A DNA stretch of 6,591 nt from Caryophanales bacterium UBA3210 (GTDB lineage: Bacteria > Bacillota_I > Bacilli_A > RFN20 > CAG-449), in NCBI GenBank assembly GCA_002363635.1, contig DEWM01000119.1, positions 854-7,444 of the forward strand. Direction: 5' to 3'. The translations under genes and the position numbers were made by a program. A model generated the notes under the pieces. The model saw only the letters and a list, made by a program, of their open reading frames with translations. It was not told where the DNA came from and made no database searches. Positions within the stretch are counted from its first letter, which is position 1, and each line of letters opens with the position of its first letter. Below, one piece after another: positions 1 through 5,569 of the stretch.

Positions 1-1389
1 CCAACTCATGAAGAAATCTTTACAGATTTAGTTAGAAATGAAGTTAAATCTAAAAAGCAATTACCAATGTCAATTTATCAAATTCAAACTAAATACAGAG
101 ATGAATTTAGACCTAGATTCGGTTTAATGAGATCTAGAGAATTCATTATGAAAGATGCTTATTCTTTTGACGTTGATGTCAAAGGACTTGAAGAATCTTA
201 TCAGAATATGTATGACACATACACTCGTATTTTTAATAGATTCCATTTAAAATTTGTTCCAGTTCTTGCCGATACTGGTGCAATCGGTGGCAATGGTTCT
301 CACCAATTTATGGCATTATCAGAATATGGTGAATCTGATATCATCTATTGTGAAGAATGTGGTTATGCAGCAGACCAAGAAAAAGCAGAAACTAAACCTG
401 ATACATATAGAAATGATGAAGCAGAACTTCCAAAAGAAGTAGTTGCTACACCATGTGAAGGTACAATTGAAGATCTTGCTAAATTCTTAAATTGCTCACC
501 AAAAGATATTGCAAAATCAGTTTTATATCGTGACCTTGCTCATAAACAATTAGTACTTGTTTTAGTAAGAGGCGATAGAGAAGTTAATGAAATTAAGATT
601 GTTAACGCATTAGATTGTGCTGAATTTGAATTAGTTCTTGCAAGTGATGAAGACCTTAAGACTTTAGGTACTTCAGCAGGATTTATGGGTCCTATTGGAT
701 TAAATGTTGACAAAATCTTAGTTGATGAAGAATTAGTTTCACAAAAGAATTTCTTTGTCGGCGCTAATAAGAAAGATTTCCATATCAAAAACGTTAACTA
801 TGGCAGAGACTTTACAGGTGAAGTTGCTCAGTTTAGAAAATCTGTAGCAGGTGATTTATGTAAAGAATGTGGTAAACCAGTTAAGATGGAAAGAGGTATT
901 GAAGTTGGTCAAATCTTCAAACTCGGTACAAAATATTCTGAGCCAATGAAATGTACTTATACAGATGATGATGGTACAAATAAACCAATGGTTATGGGAT
1001 GTTATGGTATTGGTGTAACTAGAACTATGAGTGCTATTATTGATCAATATCACGATGATTTCGGTATTAAATGGCCACTTAACGTTGCTCCATATCACGC
1101 AGTAGTTGTTCCTGTAAATTATAAAGATGAAACTCAAAAGAATGTTGCTAATGACTTATATAAGAAATTATTAGATTTACACGTTGAAGTAGTCTTAGAT
1201 GATAGAGATGAACGCCCAGGATTTAAATTTAAAGATTGGGAATTAATCGGCTTACCATTTATGGTAATTGTTGGTAAACGTGCTGCTGAAGGCATCGTTG
1301 AATTTAAAGATAGAGCAACTCTAGAAAAGAAAGAAGTTACTATCGAAGAAGCAGTTAAATTAATTAACGAAGCAGTTAAGTCTATCTAG
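1..1389 (+). CDS. proS: Prolyl-tRNA synthetase, bacterial type with editing domain (5' end missing)
   Basis: Attaches proline to tRNA-Pro in the cytoplasm. The frame is open from base 1 and starts at the family motif PTHEE, so about 100 N-terminal residues lie upstream (E. coli ProS is 572 residues; 462 are visible). In visible numbering, class II motif 2 is at about 33-48 (RDEFRPRFGLMRSREF) and motif 3 at 333-341 (GCYGIGVTR). Between them, at about 145-270, is the INS/YbaK-like editing domain that clears Ala-tRNA-Pro; it has the conserved Lys of NEIK (199) and the GAN-x4-H signature (254-261). The anticodon-binding domain runs from about 365 to the end. Two CxxC pairs (117/120 and 287/290) flank the editing domain. 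An ATG at 67 is internal, because family homology continues upstream of it. The stop is TAG, inside a terminator hairpin. The gene looks intact and ordinary. Confidence 0.97.
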   Translation, partial: PTHEEIFTDLVRNEVKSKKQLPMSIYQIQTKYRDEFRPRFGLMRSREFIMKDAYSFDVDVKGLEESYQNMYDTYTRIFNRFHLKFVPVLADTGAIGGNGSHQFMALSEYGESDIIYCEECGYAADQEKAETKPDTYRNDEAELPKEVVATPCEGTIEDLAKFLNCSPKDIAKSVLYRDLAHKQLVLVLVRGDREVNEIKIVNALDCAEFELVLASDEDLKTLGTSAGFMGPIGLNVDKILVDEELVSQKNFFVGANKKDFHIKNVNYGRDFTGEVAQFRKSVAGDLCKECGKPVKMERGIEVGQIFKLGTKYSEPMKCTYTDDDGTNKPMVMGCYGIGVTRTMSAIIDQYHDDFGIKWPLNVAPYHAVVVPVNYKDETQKNVANDLYKKLLDLHVEVVLDDRDERPGFKFKDWELIGLPFMVIVGKRAAEGIVEFKDRATLEKKEVTIEEAVKLINEAVKSI

Positions 1390-1407
1390 ACTAGCTGCTT
1401 TTTCTTT
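1370..1407 (+). terminator. Intrinsic terminator overlapping the proS stop codon
   Basis: AAGCAGTT (1370-1377) pairs with AGCTGCTT (1393-1400) with one G-U pair, and AGTCT (1379-1383) pairs with AGACT (1388-1392). One A (1378) is bulged and ATCT is the loop, so the stem is 13 bp. A T-rich tail follows (1399-1407, interrupted by one C). The stop codon TAG (1387-1389) lies in the loop and descending arm, so the ascending arm is the last codons of proS. The downstream -35 begins only 8 bp after the tail. Confidence 0.85.
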
Positions 1408-1414
1408 GGTTTTC

Positions 1415-1443
1415 TTGAAATATATTAAATATATTTCTATAAT
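1415..1443 (+). promoter_or_regulatory. SigA-type promoter of panT-coaX
   Basis: The -35 is TTGAAA (1415-1420, one mismatch to TTGACA), the spacer is exactly 17 bp, and the -10 is a perfect TATAAT (1438-1443). The predicted start is near 1450, which leaves an untranslated leader of about 100 nt before the ATG at 1551. The promoter lies directly after the proS terminator, so panT-coaX should be transcribed independently of proS. Confidence 0.85.
1417..1437. promoter_or_regulatory. Perfect 21-bp palindrome in the promoter spacer: candidate operator
   Basis: The left half is GAAATATATT (1417-1426), followed by one central A (1427) and its exact reverse complement (1428-1437). The palindrome covers the last four bases of the -35 and the whole spacer, and ends at the base before TATAAT. 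A dimeric repressor bound here would block RNA polymerase. I do not recognise the motif as a known box, and the regulator is unknown. Palindromes arise more easily in AT-rich DNA, but the length and exact fit between the -35 and -10 favour a real site. Confidence 0.55.
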
Positions 1444-1449
1444 AATAAC

Positions 1450-1550
1450 GCACGATACTTTTACAGATTGTAGCAATTAATTTTTAGATGTAAAAAAAGA
1501 AAACTATTGAGACCTAAATTTTTAGGCTTAAAGAGAAAGGAATTATTTAC
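1450..1550 (+). promoter_or_regulatory. Leader RNA of panT with two possible stem-loops
   Basis: The predicted 5' untranslated region can form an outer stem TTTTACA (1459-1465) with TGTAAAA (1489-1495), enclosing ATTG-TAG-CAAT (1467-1477). A second short hairpin pairs CCTAA (1513-1517) with TTAGG (1522-1526). Neither has a T-tract of terminator type. The ribosome binding site AAAGGA (1536-1541) is 9 nt from the ATG and is not obviously sequestered. I do not recognise a known riboswitch class (TPP, FMN, folate, preQ1, cobalamin). The stems are AT-rich and could be chance. Confidence 0.35.
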
Positions 1551-2147
1551 ATGACAAAACATCAACAAATCCGTTTTATGGCGGGTAACGCAGTTTTAGC
1601 AGCTCTTGTTGCTATCTTAACTTTAATTTCAAACCATTTATCAATTGGTCCAGCATCATTTAACTTATCACTTATTCCAATCGTTATTGGTGCAATTATC
1701 TACGGTCCATGGTCAGGCTTATTCTTAGGCTTAGTCAATGGCGGTATGGTAATGCTTGGTGCACAAGGTTTCTTTGCAATGAATGTTGCAGGTACAATCT
1801 TAATCTGCTTATTAAAAACAGGTACAGCAGGTTTAGTTGCTGGATTCTTATATAAATTAATTAGAAAATCAAATTGGAAAGTCGCAGTTGTTGTCGCAAC
1901 AATCTCAGTTCCAGTTATTAACACATCAATCTTCTGTGTTGGTGCATTATTATTCTTCCAAGAAGCAGTTGGAGTTTTATTTACTTGGTGGCTTTTAGGC
2001 AACTTTGGTATCGAACTTGCTATCAACGTTGTATTATGTCCTTCAATCATCTATATTGTTAAAACAGTCGAAGCAAAATACGGCATTGAAAACAATTTAG
2101 AAGATGGAAAAGAAGACATCACAGTTTCAGTAAACGAATCAAAATAA
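1551..2147 (+). CDS. panT: ECF transporter S component, predicted pantothenate-specific (PanT)
   Basis: Membrane substrate-binding subunit of an energy-coupling-factor vitamin transporter. It would work with the shared EcfT and EcfA ATPases, which are not in this window. The 198-residue protein is of normal S-component size and has about six hydrophobic segments: roughly 11-30, 37-54, 56-70, 74-104, 110-136 and 143-170. The first helix has the small-residue, Ala-rich face (NAVLAALVA, 13-21) that contacts EcfT in this family, and the YGPWSGLFLG turn (51-60) is typical. The tail from about 172 is short, acidic and soluble. Pantothenate specificity is inferred from the coaX gene 41 nt downstream in the same transcription unit; sequence alone shows only an S component. 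The start is supported by AAAGGA 9 nt upstream. Confidence 0.85.
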   Translation: MTKHQQIRFMAGNAVLAALVAILTLISNHLSIGPASFNLSLIPIVIGAIIYGPWSGLFLGLVNGGMVMLGAQGFFAMNVAGTILICLLKTGTAGLVAGFLYKLIRKSNWKVAVVVATISVPVINTSIFCVGALLFFQEAVGVLFTWWLLGNFGIELAINVVLCPSIIYIVKTVEAKYGIENNLEDGKEDITVSVNESK

Positions 2148-2188
2148 TATATCTGTAAAAATTAATAGTATTGTGCGGAGGATATCAA

Positions 2189-2950
2189 ATGATTTTATTA
2201 ATCGATCTAGGAAATACAAATTTATATGTTGGTGCATATAAAGACGGAAAATTATATAAATCTTTTAGAAAACATTCCAATTTACAATTATCAAGTGATG
2301 AATATGGGGAAATTCTTAATCAGTTTTTTTATACTGCTAAGTTAGATCCTGAAGCATTTGAAGGCGCACTTATGAGTAGTGTAGTTCCTTCTTTAACTTA
2401 TACTATAAAAGAAGCTGTAGAAAATATTCTTAACAAACCTTGTAAAATTTTAGGAAAAGGACTAAAAACAGGACTAAATATTAGAACAGATAATCCTAGT
2501 GAAGTCGGCGCAGACCTTGTTGCAGATGCAGTTGGAGCGGTCAATAAATACCATGCACCTTGTATTATTGCAGATCTAGGTACTGCAACAAAATTAATAG
2601 TAGTCGATAACAAAGGGGAACTTATTGGTTGCACAATTTCTCTAGGCATTAAAACATCAATGAAAGCATTAACTAATGGTACTGCTCAACTTATGGATGT
2701 TAATTTACAAGCACCTCGTAAAGTAGTAGGTAAAAACTCACCTGATTCAATTAATTCTGGTATAGTCTACGGAACATCTGCAATGATTGAACGTATGGCA
2801 GAAATGATTGAAGAAGAACTTGGTTATAAATGCACATTGATTTTAACAGGTGGATGCGCTCCACTTGTAAAAGATTTATTAAAAGATTTTATCTATGATT
2901 CAACTCTAATCTTAGATGGACTATATCATATCTATTCCAAAAACATCTAA
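2189..2950 (+). CDS. coaX: Type III pantothenate kinase
   Basis: Phosphorylates pantothenate with ATP, the first step of coenzyme A synthesis; a cytoplasmic dimer of the ASKHA fold that needs a monovalent cation. The protein has 253 residues, close to the usual 255. Visible motifs are phosphate-1 DLGNTN (6-11, with Asp6), GAD (107-109, the Asp expected to act on pantothenate), phosphate-2 DLGTAT (129-134) and the adenosine-motif LTGG (219-222). Three positions differ from the pattern I know: GADR reads GADL, GTATT reads GTATK, and the Pro of the I-x-P-G loop is Leu (ISLG, 150-153). The ATG at 2189 is chosen because GGAGGA (2177-2182) stands 6 nt before it and the family's N-terminus begins here; an in-frame TTG at 2171 would put this ribosome binding site inside the gene. 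It is co-transcribed with the S component gene and followed by a terminator. Confidence 0.95.
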   Translation: MILLIDLGNTNLYVGAYKDGKLYKSFRKHSNLQLSSDEYGEILNQFFYTAKLDPEAFEGALMSSVVPSLTYTIKEAVENILNKPCKILGKGLKTGLNIRTDNPSEVGADLVADAVGAVNKYHAPCIIADLGTATKLIVVDNKGELIGCTISLGIKTSMKALTNGTAQLMDVNLQAPRKVVGKNSPDSINSGIVYGTSAMIERMAEMIEEELGYKCTLILTGGCAPLVKDLLKDFIYDSTLILDGLYHIYSKNI

Positions 2951-2954
2951 CCTT

Positions 2955-2983
2955 AAAGATCACTTTTATAAGTGACCTTTTTT
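2955..2983 (+). terminator. Intrinsic terminator after coaX
   Basis: AAAG-A-TCACTT (2955-2965), loop TTAT, then AAGTGA-C-CTTT (2970-2980). This gives ten pairs with a single A-C mismatch, followed by a run of six T (2978-2983). It ends the panT-coaX unit. It resembles the terminator at 3998-4026: both begin AAGATCAC and end in a C-then-T tract. Confidence 0.85.
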
Positions 2984-3003
2984 GTTTATTAATGAATCTA
3001 GAC

Positions 3004-3032
3004 TTAACAATATTATTTTTTACATATATAAT
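3004..3032 (+). promoter_or_regulatory. SigA-type promoter of the repeat-tailed membrane protein gene
   Basis: The -35 is TTAACA (3004-3009, one mismatch to TTGACA), the spacer is 17 bp, and the -10 is a perfect TATAAT (3027-3032). The predicted start is near 3039, giving a leader of about 28 nt with GAGGGG (3054-3059) placed 7 nt before the ATG at 3067. The promoter begins 21 bp after the coaX terminator. Confidence 0.8.
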
Positions 3033-3066
3033 TTTATTGAAAATTATAAATTCGAGGGGTGTTAGT

Positions 3067-3993
3067 ATGTTTAAAAATCCAGGAAGAAAAATAATAGTAT
3101 TTGGAAAGATTTTATTTACAATCTTATTAATCGCGGGCCTAGGCGCTTCTTTATATTTAGGCTATTATTTTTATTTTGTTAAAAAAATTGATCTTATTGA
3201 AAATTGGTATTATTACTTATGTGTATTAGGTGGAATTCTTCTTTCTCCTTATATTGCATGGGGAATATCAATTTTTGCAGTAGGTTTTGGAGAACTTATT
3301 GATAATTCTGCAGCATTAAGAAAAAATTCTGAAGAAGTCTTATTAAATGATACTAATTTAATTCTTGAAGATATTAGAAGAGAACTTGAAGCTCAAGCAA
3401 AAATCGATGCTTCTAATGAAGAATCAACTTTAGAAAATAATGATGATGTTTCTCCTGAAGTAAAAGAAGATGAAGTTAATCTTATAAAAAACAATGAAGA
3501 AGAAAATATTGAAGAAGAAACAAATAAGCCTACAGAAGAAGTTAACGAACCTTCTAGTTTAGAATCTAATGAACCTAAAGTAGAAGAAAATAATGAACCA
3601 TCTTTAGAAGATAGCAATGAACCTACTATTGAAACTAAAGATCAAGTATCTGAAGAAGTTGAAACTAAAGATCAAGTACCTGAAGAAGATGAAACTAAAG
3701 AAAAAGCACCTGTTGAAATTGATTATGATGCTTTACCTAAAGTCGAATCAGTTGAAAAATATTTTGCAAAATATAAAGAAAAATATGTTCCTAACGAATC
3801 ATATTTAAAAGGTGATATTGTTAAATATATTTCAAATAATGAAGTAGTTCCTAAATTTACAAATGGGGTAGTACTTGGAGTTAAAGAGAATACTTTAGTA
3901 GATATTATATTTAAAGTAAATGGTAGATTATTCTTATCAAGTTTAAAGACTGAAAACTTCGAATCATTAAATGTTTCTATCTATAACAAATAA
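3067..3993 (+). CDS. Two-TM membrane protein with acidic repeat-containing tail, function unknown
   Basis: I do not recognise this 308-residue protein by name. It begins with a basic stretch (KNPGRK, 3-8). Two hydrophobic segments follow, at about 9-37 and 47-75, joined by a short loop with KK-x-D. A GFGELIDN segment (73-80) comes next; similar motifs occur, as far as I recall, in small uncharacterised Bacillota membrane proteins. Residues 81-113 look helical and charged. Residues 117-218 are very rich in Glu, Asn, Asp and Lys, with four 8-residue units (160-191) and three 10-residue units (189-218). The last 90 residues (219-308) are less biased and look like a small beta-rich domain. There is no signal cleavage site; positive charges suggest both ends are cytoplasmic. 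The ATG at 3067 is chosen for its GAGGGG site; an in-frame ATG at 2992 lies upstream of the promoter. It has its own promoter and terminator. Possible roles such as scaffold or envelope adaptor are inference only. Confidence 0.85.
   Translation: MFKNPGRKIIVFGKILFTILLIAGLGASLYLGYYFYFVKKIDLIENWYYYLCVLGGILLSPYIAWGISIFAVGFGELIDNSAALRKNSEEVLLNDTNLILEDIRRELEAQAKIDASNEESTLENNDDVSPEVKEDEVNLIKNNEEENIEEETNKPTEEVNEPSSLESNEPKVEENNEPSLEDSNEPTIETKDQVSEEVETKDQVPEEDETKEKAPVEIDYDALPKVESVEKYFAKYKEKYVPNESYLKGDIVKYISNNEVVPKFTNGVVLGVKENTLVDIIFKVNGRLFLSSLKTENFESLNVSIYNK
3544..3639 (+). repeat. Four 24-bp tandem units coding for NEP-x5 octapeptides
   Basis: Units at 3544-3567, 3568-3591, 3592-3615 and 3616-3639 encode NEPSSLES, NEPKVEEN, NEPSLEDS and NEPTIETK. 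Each opens with Asn-Glu-Pro in nearly the same codons (AAY GAA CCW). The period is exact although the rest of each unit has drifted. The last unit shares its ETK with the next array. Confidence 0.85.
3631..3720 (+). repeat. Three 30-bp tandem units coding for ETK-type decapeptides
   Basis: Units at 3631-3660, 3661-3690 and 3691-3720 encode ETKDQVSEEV, ETKDQVPEED and ETKEKAPVEI. The first two are almost identical at DNA level (they share GAAACTAAAGATCAAGTA), which points to recent duplication; the third is degenerate. All changes keep the frame. The array directly follows the 24-bp one. Confidence 0.85.
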
Positions 3994-3997
3994 TCTT

Positions 3998-4026
3998 AAG
4001 ATCACATTCTAAATGTGGTCTTTTTT
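3998..4026 (+). terminator. Intrinsic terminator after the membrane protein gene
   Basis: AAGATCACATT (3998-4008), loop CTA, then AATGTGGTCTT (4012-4022) form an 11-bp stem with one G-U pair, followed by six T (4021-4026). The hairpin starts 4 nt after the TAA stop. Confidence 0.88.
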
Positions 4027-4095
4027 AACACTTATTGTATATTTTTAATAATTTGGTGATACAAAAGATAGTTTTTGCTACTTGATATACTCATT

Positions 4096-4163
4096 TTACC
4101 CCTATTTTTAAGGTAATAAGTACTCAATATCTTTTATAAAAGATATAATTTAGATATAATATC
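4096..4163 (+). promoter_or_regulatory. pepV upstream region: perfect 20-bp palindrome, direct repeats, probable promoter
   Basis: ATATCTTTTA (4127-4136) is followed directly by its exact reverse complement (4137-4146). Overlapping this, AGATATAAT occurs twice with an 11-bp period (4141-4149 and 4152-4160), each copy holding a TATAAT. The second copy forms a further 11-bp palindrome (4153-4163). The likeliest promoter is TTTATA (4133-4138), 16 bp, TATAAT (4155-4160), which would place the -35 inside the palindrome. The alternative -10 at 4144-4149 has only a poor -35. Upstream, TTACC (4096-4100) and GGTAA (4112-4116) form a weak inverted repeat. Some promoter must lie here, since a strong terminator precedes; which element is used cannot be decided. 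Confidence 0.45.
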
Positions 4164-4182
4164 AAACGGAGGGTTATATTTT

Positions 4183-5565
4183 ATGAAATTAGATTTTAAG
4201 AAATTAGTAAAACCTTATGAAAAAGAATCTGTAAGTAAATTACAAGAATATATAAAAATTGATTCAGTTAATGATATGTCTACAGCAAAAGAAGGCCAAC
4301 CATTTGGTGAAGGCGTTAAGAATGCTTTAGATTATATGGCAAAGCTTGGTAAAGAAGAAGGCTTTGAAGTTGATACATGCGAAGGTTACTGTACTGAACT
4401 TACATATGGTACAGGCGATAAGATGATTGGTATTTTTGCTCACGCAGACGTAGTTCCTGCTACAGGTGAATGGAAATATGGACCTTTTGAACCTGTTATT
4501 GAAGATGATGTTATGTATGGTAGAGGTACTTCAGATGATAAAGGACCAGGACTTGCTGCTTTCTATGCAGTTAAAGCATTAAAAGATAATGGTTTAATTG
4601 ATGGCTATAAAGTTAGATTAGTTTATGGTGGCGATGAAGAACTTGGTGGTAGATGCTTAGAACATTATTTCCATGTCTTAAATAAACCATCACCTACATA
4701 TGGCTTTACTCCAGATGCTGAATTCCCATTAATTTATGGTGAAAAAGGTATCGGTGGTTACATCCACGAATATGAATTAAAGAATGACAACATTATTTCA
4801 CTTAACGGCGGTACTGCTGCAAATATTGTTATTGATGAAGCAACAGCATTAGTTAAGAAAGAAAAAGATTTAGATAGACAAATTGCTTCTTATTTCAAAT
4901 TAATTGGTGTTAATTTTACAATTAAAGAATCACCAGAATTAAAAGATGTATTAGAAGTAAAAGTCTTTGGTAAAGCTGCACACGGTTCTACTCCAGAATA
5001 TGGTATCAATGCTGGCTTATTATTAATTAAATTCTTAGGACATCACTATGGTGATGATGCATTAGAAAAATTATCAGATAACTACATTGAACCAACAGGT
5101 AAGAAACTTGGTGCATATTATGAATCTGAATTCTTACATAATTCAACATATAACGTCGGTATTATTAAAACTGAAGGTAGAACACTTAAATTAACAGTTA
5201 ATTTTAGATACCCAGAAAATGTTGATTTAGATGATGCATGTAGAAAGATTAATGCTCAAAATATTGGTAAAGTTGAATCAATTAAGGGTGGTAAACCATT
5301 ATTATTTGATCCAAAGTCACCTATGGTAACTACTTTACTTAAGGCATATCAAGAAGAAAGTGGCGACTACGAAACTCCTGCAATGACCATTGGTGGAGGA
5401 ACTTACGCAAAAGAATGTGAAAATACTATCGCTTTTGGTTCACATTTCCCAGGTAGGGCTGATAACATCCACTCACCAAATGAAAATATCCATTTAGAAG
5501 ATTATTTATCTTCTCAATATATTTACGCAAGAGCAATTTACGATTTAGGAAAGTTAGAGAAATAA
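4183..5565 (+). CDS. pepV: PepV-type zinc dipeptidase (M20 family, Sapep/PepV group)
   Basis: Cytoplasmic dinuclear-zinc peptidase that cleaves dipeptides, probably finishing the breakdown of imported or recycled peptides. It has 460 residues, against about 470 for lactobacillal PepV. The metal and catalytic pattern is complete: HADVVP (His87, Asp89), GRGTSDDKGP with bridging Asp118, GGDEELGG with Glu152 as expected general base and Glu153 as ligand, TPDAEFP with Asp178, and the C-terminal DNIHSPNE with His430. His267 in AAHGSTPEYG belongs to the lid domain and should contact substrate. The lid occupies about 190-380, inserted in the catalytic domain. The start has GGAGGG (4168-4173) 9 nt upstream. 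It is first in a tight run with trmB (4-nt gap) and ytpR. M20 relatives such as succinyl-diaminopimelate desuccinylase are less likely, because the SDDKGP, DEELGG and PDAEFP set is characteristic of PepV. Confidence 0.95.
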   Translation: MKLDFKKLVKPYEKESVSKLQEYIKIDSVNDMSTAKEGQPFGEGVKNALDYMAKLGKEEGFEVDTCEGYCTELTYGTGDKMIGIFAHADVVPATGEWKYGPFEPVIEDDVMYGRGTSDDKGPGLAAFYAVKALKDNGLIDGYKVRLVYGGDEELGGRCLEHYFHVLNKPSPTYGFTPDAEFPLIYGEKGIGGYIHEYELKNDNIISLNGGTAANIVIDEATALVKKEKDLDRQIASYFKLIGVNFTIKESPELKDVLEVKVFGKAAHGSTPEYGINAGLLLIKFLGHHYGDDALEKLSDNYIEPTGKKLGAYYESEFLHNSTYNVGIIKTEGRTLKLTVNFRYPENVDLDDACRKINAQNIGKVESIKGGKPLLFDPKSPMVTTLLKAYQEESGDYETPAMTIGGGTYAKECENTIAFGSHFPGRADNIHSPNENIHLEDYLSSQYIYARAIYDLGKLEK

Positions 5566-5569
5566 AAAT

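Noticed and set aside
1700..2050. Open frame on the minus strand within the S component gene
   Set aside because: It is antisense to a clear membrane protein, with no ribosome binding site and no recognisable domain.
2171..2188. TTG start adding six residues to CoaX
   Set aside because: The extension would consist of the ribosome binding site GGAGGA itself, and the family's N-terminus begins with MILLIDLGNT.
2992..3066. In-frame ATG extension adding 25 residues to the membrane protein
   Set aside because: It lies upstream of the TTAACA/TATAAT promoter and has no ribosome binding site, whereas ATG 3067 has GAGGGG at 7 nt.
3393..3617. Ser-rich open frame on the minus strand
   Set aside because: It is the reverse complement of the acidic Glu/Asn/Lys codons of the tail (TTC/TCT runs) and has no start signals or homology.
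3617..3808. Lys/Leu-rich open frame on the + strand in another frame
   Set aside because: It is a frame shadow of the repeat region and its composition only mirrors the GAA/AAA-rich codons.
3822..3841. Near copy of the right half of the panT palindrome (TTAAATATATTTC then AAATAAT)
   Set aside because: It lies inside coding sequence, has no matching left half, and is simple AT-rich DNA, so chance is likely.
4035..4110. Other promoter-like elements (TTGTAT, TTGATA, TATACT) upstream of pepV
   Set aside because: No pair of them has a -35 and -10 at 16-18 bp spacing.
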